From contig CADBRN010000097.1 of the NCBI GenBank assembly GCA_902797025.1, positions 1 to 37,884 on the forward strand: a stretch of DNA of 37,884 bases, written 5' to 3'. A program made the position numbers and the translations under genes. This document shows, in pieces, positions 22,779 to 30,661 of the stretch (its first letter is position 1; every line of letters begins with the position of its first letter). This stretch comes from an uncultured Lachnospiraceae bacterium (GTDB lineage: Bacteria; Bacillota; Clostridia; Lachnospirales; Lachnospiraceae). The notes under the pieces were generated by a model, which did no database searches, was not told the origin of the DNA, and was given only the letters and a program-made list of their open reading frames with translations.

Positions 22779-23846
22779 ATGGATAAACGCATTACCTACC
22801 ATGATCAGACCGATCTTGCAAATACAATGAAACTGCGTGCCGTTTTGAGCACCCTGCCGGATTTCACGCGGGACTTTTTCCGTGGGATCAGCACAACGAC
22901 ATCGACAAACACGCGCTGCAAATATGCGTATGATCTTCGGATCTTTTTTCAGTTTCTGATTCAGGCAAACCCGGAATTCAAAAGTTATCAGATCCGCGAT
23001 TTCACGATCGACGTTCTGGATCAGGTAACGGCCCTCGATCTCGAGGAATACGTCGAGTTTTTGAAAGCCTACCGGGAACCTTCCAATGGCCGTCTCGTCA
23101 CAAACGGGGAAAAAGGCATCAAGAGAAAGCTCTCGTCACTGCGCACATTTTATGCATATTATTACCGGCACGAAATGATCCGGACAAACCCGACCCTGCA
23201 GGTCGATATGCCGAAGCTGCATCAAAAAGACATTATCCGCCTGGACGCCGACGAAGTCGCCCGTATGCTGGATCTGATCGAAAACGGAACGGATGCCAGG
23301 ATGTCCGAGCATCAGAAAAGCTACTGCGAAAAATACCGTACGCGCGATCTGGCAATCGTCACGCTGCTTTTGGGTACCGGAATCCGGGTATCGGAATGTG
23401 TCGGTCTGGATATCGAGGACGTCGATTTTCATAATAACGGCATCCGCGTAGTCCGAAAAGGCGGCAATGAAATGATGGTTTATTTCGGCGAAGAGGTCGC
23501 CCGTGCACTTCAGGACTATATCGACACGGATCGCGCCTGCGTCGAACCCGTCGCCGGCCACGAGCACGCGCTCTTTTTTTCTTCCCAGCGTAAACGGATC
23601 GGCGTCAAAACAGTCGAGAATCTCGTAAAAAAATACGCGGTTCAGATTACGTCAACCAAGAAGATCACTCCACATAAGCTTCGAAGCACCTACGGAACGG
23701 CTCTTTATCAGGAAACCGGCGATATCTATCTCGTGGCGGATGTACTCGGCCACAAGGATGTCAATACTACGAAAACGCATTACGCGGCGATGAGCGACTC
23801 CAGGAGACGCACAGCGGCGAAAGCCGTACATCTGCGCGAAGATTAA
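22779..23846 (+). CDS. Tyrosine recombinase (XerC/XerD-like integrase)
   Basis: Tyrosine recombinases cut and rejoin DNA through a covalent phosphotyrosine link. The 355-residue product has an N-terminal SAM-like core-binding domain (about 25-135) and a catalytic domain with all active residues: Arg203 (GTGIRVSE), Lys227 (RKGGNE), His299 and Arg302 (HKLRSTYG), His325 (LGHKDVNTT) and Tyr335 (THYAAM). It is somewhat longer than XerC/XerD (about 300). No other phage or element genes are near, so it may be a resident Xer-type enzyme and not an element integrase. GAGGTGG precedes the ATG. Confidence 0.92.
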   Translation: MDKRITYHDQTDLANTMKLRAVLSTLPDFTRDFFRGISTTTSTNTRCKYAYDLRIFFQFLIQANPEFKSYQIRDFTIDVLDQVTALDLEEYVEFLKAYREPSNGRLVTNGEKGIKRKLSSLRTFYAYYYRHEMIRTNPTLQVDMPKLHQKDIIRLDADEVARMLDLIENGTDARMSEHQKSYCEKYRTRDLAIVTLLLGTGIRVSECVGLDIEDVDFHNNGIRVVRKGGNEMMVYFGEEVARALQDYIDTDRACVEPVAGHEHALFFSSQRKRIGVKTVENLVKKYAVQITSTKKITPHKLRSTYGTALYQETGDIYLVADVLGHKDVNTTKTHYAAMSDSRRRTAAKAVHLRED

Positions 23847-23863
23847 AAGAAAGGACTCGCTCT

Positions 23864-24997
23864 ATGAATTGGTTCAAAAAATGGGTTTCCGGAAAACAAT
23901 GGGGCGTCTACGCTTCGGCGGCGTGCGTCGCTGTCCTTTTCTATGTGATTCTTACGCATCTCAATGTAATTTTTCACGGAATCGGAATCTTTTTCGGATT
24001 TATCTCACCGATCCTGATCGCCGCCGTCATCGCATATGTGATCAATCCGCTCGTCAATCTGTTCCGAAGGACGCTCTTTGTGAAAATCAGCAGGGAACAG
24101 CTTGCAAGAAACCTCGCGGTCCTCTGTGCGATCGTTCTTGTTCTCTCACTGCTTGTCATTCTCTTCGTCGCGCTCATTCCACAGCTGATCTCAAGCATCG
24201 CGACCTTTATCAATAATCTGGACAGCTATGCTTCTTCTTTTAACGGCTGGCTGTCTTCGCTGAACAATAAGACTTCGGGTTCAAATATCGATATCACGAA
24301 GATCACGGAACTCGGGAACAACGTGATGGATAAGATCACCTCTTCCCTTCCGAATATTATGGACCGGGTGATCAACACCTCCTATACGATCGGGACCGGA
24401 TTTGTAAACGGAGTCATCTCATTTATACTGGCGATCTACATGCTTCTCGACAAAAACCGGCTTCAGCGAAACAGCGGCAGACTGCTCCGTTACATGATTC
24501 CGGAGAAACGCTATCCGGCCTGTGTCCGTTTTCTCGGACGATGCAATTCGATCCTGGTCCGCTACATTGTGTGCGACCTGCTCGACGGGCTGATCGTCGG
24601 ACTGGCCAACTACATATTCATGAAAATCGCCGGGATGCCGTACAGCACGCTGATCTCGGTTGTCGTGGGCGTAACAAATCTCGCTCCGACGTTTGGACCG
24701 ATTCTGGGCGGAGTGACCGGTGCGTTCATCCTTCTCCTTGTGAACCCCTGGTATTCTCTCTGGTTTCTGGTCTTTACACTGATCCTTCAGACATGCGACG
24801 GGTACATTCTGAAGCCGAAGCTGTTCGGCGAAACGCTCGGTGTCTCGTCTCTGTGGATTCTGGTCTGCATCATCGCCGGCGGCAGGATGTTCGGTGTGAT
24901 CGGTATCCTTCTGGCAATCCCGATCGCGGCAATTATCGACTTTATCTTCCGGGAATATCTGATTCCGTATCTGAAAAACAGAAAGACAAATCAATAA
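23864..24997 (+). CDS. AI-2E family transporter
   Basis: This is a membrane protein of the AI-2E (formerly UPF0118/PerM) family, whose members have been linked to autoinducer-2 export, sodium/proton exchange or sporulation channels. The 377-residue product has about seven or eight membrane segments, an extracytoplasmic helical stretch (about 115-185) and the family core NLAPTFGPILGGVTGAFI, then QTCDGYILKPKLFGETLGVSSLWILV. It starts 17 bases after the recombinase stop, with AAAGGA upstream, and is probably co-transcribed. The substrate is unknown. A hairpin follows between it and the converging kinase gene. Confidence 0.9.
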   Translation: MNWFKKWVSGKQWGVYASAACVAVLFYVILTHLNVIFHGIGIFFGFISPILIAAVIAYVINPLVNLFRRTLFVKISREQLARNLAVLCAIVLVLSLLVILFVALIPQLISSIATFINNLDSYASSFNGWLSSLNNKTSGSNIDITKITELGNNVMDKITSSLPNIMDRVINTSYTIGTGFVNGVISFILAIYMLLDKNRLQRNSGRLLRYMIPEKRYPACVRFLGRCNSILVRYIVCDLLDGLIVGLANYIFMKIAGMPYSTLISVVVGVTNLAPTFGPILGGVTGAFILLLVNPWYSLWFLVFTLILQTCDGYILKPKLFGETLGVSSLWILVCIIAGGRMFGVIGILLAIPIAAIIDFIFREYLIPYLKNRKTNQ

Positions 24998-25010
24998 CGC
25001 ATCTTTTCGC

Positions 25011-25066
25011 AAGAGAAAACAGCCTCCAACCTCCCGTCCGGAAAAGACGGGAGGTGCGGAGACTGT
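25011..25066 (-). terminator. Terminator hairpin between convergent genes
   Basis: ACCTCCCGTC (25029-25038) and GACGGGAGGT (25046-25055) form a perfect 10-bp stem that extends through CTCC/GGAG and ACAG/CTGT with small bulges. On the minus strand it is followed by TTTCTCTT, so it suits the minus-strand kinase-like gene. The plus side has no T run. Confidence 0.65.
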
Positions 25067-25100
25067 CCAAAACCGGCCGCACTGACAAATCAAATCGCCC

Positions 25101-25742
25101 TCAGTCAAATATGTGCCGGCTGATTCCGTTTTCACGGACCTCAACCGCATGCATAATCATATCGATCGCACCGTCGATTCCGAAGATTCCGGAATCGATC
25201 GTCATATCATAGCTGGAGGCACTTCCCCATTTCTTACTTGTGTAATAATTATAGTAACTTGCGCGCTGCTTATCCGTCTTATTGATCCGGTCGCGCGCCT
25301 TGTTATTCGTGAGATCATACAGTTTCGCAATTCGCCGGACGCGCATCTCAAGCGGCGCGTGCACAAACACACTCAGAAGATCAGGATTTCCCTCCAACGC
25401 ATAATCTGCACAGCGCCCGACGAAAATACACGGTCCCTCCGCAGCAAGCTTCTTAATCGTATTGAACTGAGCAAGAAATACTTTCTGATTCAGCGGCATC
25501 TCATTCATAAGATTCGAGGAGTATCCGAAGGAATACGTATCCATCACCAGCGAATAAAGGAAACTGCTGGTCGGCTTCTCATCCTGATTCTCAAATATTT
25601 CCTTACAGATACCACTGTCGCTCGCCGCGTGATCAAGCAGATCTTTATCATAAACCGGAATCGACAGTTTCTGCGCCAGCTCCTCTCCGATCTGATGGCC
25701 TGCACTTCCGTATTCACGGCCGATCGTGATGATTGTCTTCAT
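25101..25742 (-). CDS. Cytidylate kinase-like family protein
   Basis: The 213-residue product belongs to the cytidylate-kinase-like P-loop family common in clostridia, distinct from the essential Cmk. The N-terminus TIGREYGSAGHQIGEELAQKL (5-25) is its nucleotide-binding region, followed by YDKDLL, GRCADYAL and RINKTDKQRASYYNYYT, which match the family. The true substrate is not established. CAGGAGG precedes the ATG. Two good promoters lie upstream and a terminator downstream, so it is a single-gene unit after the rluD operon. Confidence 0.88.
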   Translation of the reverse strand: MKTIITIGREYGSAGHQIGEELAQKLSIPVYDKDLLDHAASDSGICKEIFENQDEKPTSSFLYSLVMDTYSFGYSSNLMNEMPLNQKVFLAQFNTIKKLAAEGPCIFVGRCADYALEGNPDLLSVFVHAPLEMRVRRIAKLYDLTNNKARDRINKTDKQRASYYNYYTSKKWGSASSYDMTIDSGIFGIDGAIDMIMHAVEVRENGISRHIFD

Positions 25743-25788
25743 GTGTAAACCCTCCTGAAAACCGGACCGCCGATAAGTACCTGTATAT

Positions 25789-25817
25789 ATTATACCATAA
25801 TATTCACATAATGGTAA
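25789..25817 (-). promoter_or_regulatory. Proximal promoter of the kinase-like gene
   Basis: On the minus strand TTACCA (25817-25812), a 17-nt spacer and a perfect TATAAT (25794-25789). The gene's ATG is 46 bases further on. Confidence 0.6.
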
Positions 25818-25829
25818 CTAATTTCGGCA

Positions 25830-25858
25830 ATATTATCAGTTTTTTTCGATTCAGTCAA
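25830..25858 (-). promoter_or_regulatory. Distal promoter of the kinase-like gene
   Basis: On the minus strand TTGACT (25858-25853), a 17-nt spacer and TAATAT (25835-25830) with an upstream TG (extended -10). The -35 overlaps the end of rluD. Confidence 0.65.
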
Positions 25859-26768
25859 GAGTTTGCAGTAATTTCGTGAAATAATCCGGAAGTGGAGCCT
25901 GAAACTCGACATATTGTCCGGTAGTCGGATGAATAAACCCCAGCGTCATCGCATGGAGCGTCTGGCCGGTCAGCCCGCGAACCGGCTGACGGGCCGGTCC
26001 GTAAACGGTGTCTCCCAGAACCGGATGATGGATATAGGACGAATGGACACGGATCTGATGGGTCCGCCCCGTCTCGAGCGAACACTCCACGTAGGCATAT
26101 CCCTTCGCCAGATTTTTCAGCAGACGGATGTGCGTTACCGCAGGCTTCCCCCCATCCTCTACAACCGCCATCTTCTTCCTGTCGCGCGGACTTCTCCCGA
26201 TATTTCCTGAGACAGTTCGTTCTTCTTCCTTCAAGGTCCCGATGAGAATGGCCCGATAGCGCCGTGTGATGCTGTGATGTGCAAGCTGCTCCGCGAGCGC
26301 GCGGTGGGCGCGGTCATTTTTGCAGACCACAAGCGCCCCGGTCGTATCCTGGTCGATCCGGTGTACGATCCCGGGACGGAGCACGCCGTTGATTCCGGAC
26401 AGTTCATCTCCACAATGTGCCATCAGTGCGTTGACAAGCGTATGTTCAAAATGACCCGCCGAGGGATGCACCACCATCTGCTTCGGCTTGTTCACGATCA
26501 GCAAATCGGTATCCTCATATAGAATATCGAGTGGTATCGGCTCCGGCAGGATGTCCGGCGTCTGGTCATCCGGGATGATCAATTCCACTTCATCTCCGGC
26601 AGCCGGACGGAAATTCGCCTTTTTCACTTCTCCGCCCGCCGTAAGGCCGCCTCCCTTGATGATGCGCTGAATATAAGACCGGGAGAGTTCGGGAAGCTGA
26701 CCGGCGATCACGACGTCGATGCGGCTTCCCTCCTCTTCCGGTCTGATTTCAATACGGATTTTTTTCAT
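25851..26768 (-). CDS. rluD: 23S rRNA pseudouridine synthase, RluD family
   Basis: RluD-family enzymes convert uridines in 23S rRNA (helix 69 in E. coli) to pseudouridine. The 305-residue product has an N-terminal S4 RNA-binding domain (about 13-62) and the catalytic domain with HRIDQDTTG (136-144; nucleophile Asp139). It also has the closing motifs GRTHQIRVH and HAMTLGFIHP. Its start overlaps the lspA end by 20 bases, the common lspA-rluD pairing in Firmicutes. Which uridines it modifies cannot be told from sequence. Confidence 0.94.
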   Translation of the reverse strand: MKKIRIEIRPEEEGSRIDVVIAGQLPELSRSYIQRIIKGGGLTAGGEVKKANFRPAAGDEVELIIPDDQTPDILPEPIPLDILYEDTDLLIVNKPKQMVVHPSAGHFEHTLVNALMAHCGDELSGINGVLRPGIVHRIDQDTTGALVVCKNDRAHRALAEQLAHHSITRRYRAILIGTLKEEERTVSGNIGRSPRDRKKMAVVEDGGKPAVTHIRLLKNLAKGYAYVECSLETGRTHQIRVHSSYIHHPVLGDTVYGPARQPVRGLTGQTLHAMTLGFIHPTTGQYVEFQAPLPDYFTKLLQTLD

Positions 26769-27309
26769 GATACGTCTCTTTCCCGGCGCCTGATCTCCGG
26801 ATAAAATCGAAGTCGCTGTCCTTGTAATGAAACAGAATCAGGATCAGCAGTGCGGCCACGGACAGGGTCACGTAAATATCCGCCACATTAAAGATCGGAA
26901 AATCGATGATCCTGAAATAAATAAAATCGACTACGTAGGACTGGCGGATTCGGTCGATAAAGTTCCCGACCGCTCCGGCAAGAAGTACCGCGAACGTGAT
27001 GATCATCGGCCGGTAGTACACCGTCTTCGGGATTTTTACCATGAATACAACGATGATCAAAAGGAAGGCCACCGTGATCAGCGCAAACACCCACTGACGG
27101 TTCTGGAGCATCCCCCATGCGGCACCCCGATTTTCAAGATACTGCAGCTCCAGTATATTTTTGATGAGCACAAAGGACTCTTTCCCCTTCAGTAAAACCA
27201 CCGCCGCATATTTTGTGATCTGATCCAGTGCGATCATAGCAGCAGCCATGATCACAAATAACAGGCCGGCATAACGGACCGGCCGGGTCTTCTTTTCTTC
27301 TGCTGTCAT
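26749..27309 (-). CDS. lspA: Lipoprotein signal peptidase LspA
   Basis: LspA removes the signal peptide of diacylated prolipoproteins in the membrane. The 186-residue product has four membrane segments (about 12-30, 68-91, 101-118, 143-161) and the family motifs ENRGAAWG (59-66), GNFIDRIRQSYVVDF (115-129) and FNVADIYV (140-147). The catalytic pair is Asp128 and Asp144. It has charged tails at both ends. ATG 27309 follows CAGGAG closely; the longer frame to 27396 runs into aroB. It overlaps rluD. Confidence 0.95.
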   Translation of the reverse strand: MTAEEKKTRPVRYAGLLFVIMAAAMIALDQITKYAAVVLLKGKESFVLIKNILELQYLENRGAAWGMLQNRQWVFALITVAFLLIIVVFMVKIPKTVYYRPMIITFAVLLAGAVGNFIDRIRQSYVVDFIYFRIIDFPIFNVADIYVTLSVAALLILILFHYKDSDFDFIRRSGAGKETYHEKNPY

Positions 27310-27358
27310 AGAATTCTCCTGATTTGTAAAGGACGCCGGAAATGATTCGGGAAACAAG

Positions 27359-28495
27359 TTATACGAGAATCGATTCTGCGGCGGCGAGAATTTCATCGTC
27401 CCGCACGCTTCGATCGATCACCGCATGTCCGATCCCGTCGAGCAATATGAAACGGATCCTCCCGTTCTCCATTTTTTTATCGGATTTTGTCGCATGAAGA
27501 ATATCCTCAGCGGTCATCGCCGGAAGCGTCGCGTGCGTTCTGCGAAGCCGGAAAACCCCGTCGTTCAACGAGAGCGGAAGATCAAACGCAGAAATCACAG
27601 ACCGGATTCTGTTTTTTTCCTCTTTCGTTATCATACCGCGGCCTTCTGAGATTTCCAGAGCCGCAACCATCCCGATCGCTACACACTCTCCGTGAAGCAG
27701 TGTGAAATCCGAAAGTTTTTCAACCGCGTGACCGATCGTGTGACCAAAATTCAGGATTGCCCGAAGTCCCGTTTCCGTCGGATCCTGTTCGACTACATCC
27801 GATTTGATCCGGCAGCAGGCATGTACGACCCTCTCAAGACAATCCTCATCACCAGCCATGATCCCGGATGAATGGCTCTCCAGATCGTCGAAGAACGAAC
27901 GGTCCATGATCAGCGCGCTTTTCACCGCCTCCGCCATCCCGGATGCGAGCTGCACCGGCGGAAGAGTCTTTAGAACCGTACGGTTCATATAGACGAGTTT
28001 CGGCTGATAAAAAGCGCCGACCATATTTTTGAACTGGTCAAAATCCACGCCCGTCTTCCCTCCGACACTGCTGTCCACTTCCGCAAGCAGCGTCGTCGGC
28101 ACCTGAATGAAAGCGATCCCGCGAAGATAGGTGGCCGCGGCAAAACCGGTCATATCCCCGATCACACCGCCTCCCAGCGCGACAAGAAGATCTCTCCGGT
28201 CAAAGCCGTTCCGGATCAGGTACTCATAAATTTTCTGAACTTCAAACAGATTTTTATGATCCTCGCCGGCATTCAGCACGATATCAAGGATCGTACAGCC
28301 GGTCGGAGCAAGTGCTTTTTTTACTTCATCCAGGTACAGCGGAGCAACCTGATCCTCCGTGACGACACAAATTCTGGACGGATGCAGACCGGCTGCGCTG
28401 ATCTCTTCCGGAAGTTTTTCGAAACTCCTGGTCCACACAATATCATAGGAAAATTCAATTTCCGGTCCATTTTTACTGATTGTCAGTCTTTCCAT
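27359..28495 (-). CDS. aroB: 3-Dehydroquinate synthase AroB
   Basis: AroB makes 3-dehydroquinate from DAHP, the second step of the shikimate pathway, using NAD and a divalent metal. The 378-residue product has the NAD-binding GGGVIGDMTGFAAATYLRG, the PTTLLAEVDSSVGGKTGVD segment and the metal ligands in FGHTIGHA and LHGE. No other aromatic-pathway gene is near; it sits between a ylmH-type gene and lspA in the division operon, 42 bases after ylmH. AAAGGCAGG precedes the ATG. Confidence 0.96.
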   Translation of the reverse strand: MERLTISKNGPEIEFSYDIVWTRSFEKLPEEISAAGLHPSRICVVTEDQVAPLYLDEVKKALAPTGCTILDIVLNAGEDHKNLFEVQKIYEYLIRNGFDRRDLLVALGGGVIGDMTGFAAATYLRGIAFIQVPTTLLAEVDSSVGGKTGVDFDQFKNMVGAFYQPKLVYMNRTVLKTLPPVQLASGMAEAVKSALIMDRSFFDDLESHSSGIMAGDEDCLERVVHACCRIKSDVVEQDPTETGLRAILNFGHTIGHAVEKLSDFTLLHGECVAIGMVAALEISEGRGMITKEEKNRIRSVISAFDLPLSLNDGVFRLRRTHATLPAMTAEDILHATKSDKKMENGRIRFILLDGIGHAVIDRSVRDDEILAAAESILV

Positions 28496-28536
28496 GTCGG
28501 CCTGCCTTTCTGACGGATTGAAATATGTCTGTATTT

Positions 28537-29289
28537 TTAAACAAAACGGCTCACACGGATCATCTGACGACCCTTCTTCGTGGTGTGCACGCCGCCGTCA
28601 TAACGGCATTTTCCGTGTCCGCGCACCGAGATCAGATCGCCCTCGCGCAGATTGTACCCGTTCGATGTCACCCGCTTCGCGTTGACGTACACGCGTCCTT
28701 CACGGATCAGGGTATTCATCTGACTTCTCGGGAGGCCGAGTGCGAGCGCCGTGACCGAGTCGAGCCGCACCGAAGCGACGCTTCCTGTTTTCTGCTCTTC
28801 CTCCGGGCGGAATGTGTCCGCTTCCGACCCGACCGGGAAAACACGCACCGGTGTCCTCCGGACTCTTGTGAGCTCTTCCGCAAGAAAATCTGCCATCCGC
28901 TCCTCTATGAAAACCTGTGCGGTCTTTCCCCTCACAATCAGATCCCCCATGACGTTCCGTTCTATCCCGAGGGACAGAATCGATCCGAGAAAATCCCGGT
29001 GCGTCATCTCTTCCGCAAACTTCAAAGAGAGCGGTTCAATCTGGAGACAAACGAAGGGAAAACGCCAGCTGCGCGCCGCGTCGTCCGGAATCAGTGCTGC
29101 CATCTGACGTTCCGCCGCATCATAACCGCCGCTTGTCTCCAGAGCGACGCCCCGGGCTTGAAGATTCAGACTGTGAAGGATGTGCTGTTCATATAAATCA
29201 AGAAAATCACTGAACATGACGATTCCCCGCGCGTAGCTCTGGTCCGCCAGTTCAGTGATTCTTCTTTCAAATAACTCTTGTTCGTTCAT
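28537..29289 (-). CDS. ylmH: YlmH family S4-domain RNA-binding protein
   Basis: YlmH proteins have an N-terminal RNA-binding-like domain and a C-terminal S4 domain and bind ribosomes or rRNA; the gene is usually next to sepF in Firmicutes. The 250-residue product has the GALMSLGI-like segment FLGSILSLGIERNVMGDL in the middle and an S4 domain at about 180-235 (LGLPRSQMNTLIREGRVYVN, LREGDLISVRG). Its ATG overlaps the sepF stop by one base (TAATG) and lacks its own ribosome binding site, so translation is probably coupled. Confidence 0.92.
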   Translation of the reverse strand: MNEQELFERRITELADQSYARGIVMFSDFLDLYEQHILHSLNLQARGVALETSGGYDAAERQMAALIPDDAARSWRFPFVCLQIEPLSLKFAEEMTHRDFLGSILSLGIERNVMGDLIVRGKTAQVFIEERMADFLAEELTRVRRTPVRVFPVGSEADTFRPEEEQKTGSVASVRLDSVTALALGLPRSQMNTLIREGRVYVNAKRVTSNGYNLREGDLISVRGHGKCRYDGGVHTTKKGRQMIRVSRFV

Positions 29290-29876
29290 TAAAAATCAGA
29301 CCGGATCGTCGGGATTCCGCCGTTCAGAATATCCTGGATATCCCCCGAAATCTCCACACCCGCGGGGGTTAAGATAAAAATGTAGCTGGACACCTTCTGA
29401 AGACTGCCGTCGATAGCATAGCACGTACCGCAGGCGAAATCGATGATGCGCTGAGCGAGTTCGACATCGATTCCCTCGAGATTCAGGACAACGGTGCAGT
29501 TCGAAAGCAGCGTATCGGCAATTTCCCGGGTATCTTCCATCGTGTTCGGTTTAATCACAGAAACTTCCATATCATCCCTCACTGTAGCCTTGCTTCGCAT
29601 CGGTGTCACTTTTGAAGAAGTGTGAGCAGTCAGCTTAACTCCGGAGGGCCTTGATTCGCTCTTCGGCGTTCTGTAAGAAGGCTCATCTTCCTCTTTCTCA
29701 GGTTCCGGCTTTGATTTCATCTTATTGAAAAAGCGGTTCTTCGGCTTCTTCTCTTCCATCGCAGGCGACTCGGATTCTTCCTCCTCGAGGTCATCTTCGT
29801 CATCGAAGAACTCGTCGTCATCATCATAATCGTCATTCAGCCGTACGGCGTTTAAAAACTTGTCTAAAAAGCTCAT
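29289..29876 (-). CDS. sepF: Cell division protein SepF
   Basis: SepF forms rings that align FtsZ filaments and tether them to the membrane. The 195-residue product has an N-terminal amphipathic anchor (MSFLDKFLNAVRL), a very acidic linker (Asp/Glu-rich 15-38), a charged Lys/Glu/Pro stretch (40-90) and the C-terminal SepF domain (about 105-188, with CTVVLNLEGIDVELAQRIIDFACG). Its linker is somewhat longer and more acidic than in Bacillus (152 residues). The genes on each side, yggS and ylmH, are its usual neighbours. The AGGGA before the ATG is very close. Confidence 0.95.
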   Translation of the reverse strand: MSFLDKFLNAVRLNDDYDDDDEFFDDEDDLEEEESESPAMEEKKPKNRFFNKMKSKPEPEKEEDEPSYRTPKSESRPSGVKLTAHTSSKVTPMRSKATVRDDMEVSVIKPNTMEDTREIADTLLSNCTVVLNLEGIDVELAQRIIDFACGTCYAIDGSLQKVSSYIFILTPAGVEISGDIQDILNGGIPTIRSDF

Positions 29877-29925
29877 AATCCCTGTTTTATCTCCCGTCTG
29901 TTTCCATCAGCGATTTCTGATTTAA

Positions 29926-30627
29926 TCATCCGATGCTGTAATTGCGGGCCCCGAATATCGCAGTACCGACCCGGACGAAGGTCGCGCCTTCTTCGATCGC
30001 GACTTCGAAATCGTTGGTCATGCCCATACTGAGCTCACACATAGTAACATTATTAATGTTTTCTTTAGCGATGTCAACACTTAATTTCTTCAACTGACGG
30101 AAAACCGGACGGTTCTCCTCCGGGTCGTCGACGAATGGCGCGATCGTCATAAGTCCGCGGACTGTGATCCCGGGAAGCGGCGCGATCTCCCTCACAAGCG
30201 GCAGAGCCTCCTCCGGGGACACGCCGAACTTACTCTCCTCCCCCGCCACGTTCACCTCGATGAGAACCGGAATGACACGGCCGTGCTTCTGCGCCTCTTT
30301 GCTGATCGTTTCCGCGAGACGGAACGAATCGACCGAATGGATCATCGTGACGAAATCGGCCATGTACTTTACCTTGTTGCGCTGCAGATGACCGATCATA
30401 TGCCACTGAATGTCCTGCTTCGTCACTTCGTGTTTCGCGCACATCTCCTGAACCTTATTCTCGCCGAACACACGCTGTCCGTCCGCGTAAAGTTCTTCGA
30501 CGTTTTCCACCGGTTTCGTCTTGCTGACCGCAATCAGACAGACATCCTCCCGGCTTCGCCCCGCACGCACGCAGGCTGCTTCTACGCGCTTCTGAACCGA
30601 ATGCATCCGATCAAGTAATTCTGACAT
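29926..30627 (-). CDS. yggS: Pyridoxal phosphate homeostasis protein YggS
   Basis: YggS-family proteins bind pyridoxal phosphate and keep vitamin B6 and amino acid pools balanced, with no known catalytic reaction. The 233-residue product has the PLP lysine (Lys36 in AVSKTKPVE), GENKVQE, WHMIGHLQRNK and LSMGMTNDFEVAIEEGATFVRVGTAIFG, all family signatures. ATG 30627 has AAGGAAG nine bases upstream; the TTG at 30636 adjoins it directly and is unlikely. It lies between the HlyD-like gene and sepF, a conserved Firmicutes order. Confidence 0.95.
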   Translation of the reverse strand: MSELLDRMHSVQKRVEAACVRAGRSREDVCLIAVSKTKPVENVEELYADGQRVFGENKVQEMCAKHEVTKQDIQWHMIGHLQRNKVKYMADFVTMIHSVDSFRLAETISKEAQKHGRVIPVLIEVNVAGEESKFGVSPEEALPLVREIAPLPGITVRGLMTIAPFVDDPEENRPVFRQLKKLSVDIAKENINNVTMCELSMGMTNDFEVAIEEGATFVRVGTAIFGARNYSIG

Positions 30628-30661
30628 GAATATCAACTTCCTTCCTGACTGATGGATTTCT

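Noticed and set aside
24419-25150. 243-codon open frame antisense to the AI-2E gene
   Set aside because: It overlaps two real genes and the terminator; its composition (Asp, Arg, Gln-rich) is that of a shadow frame.
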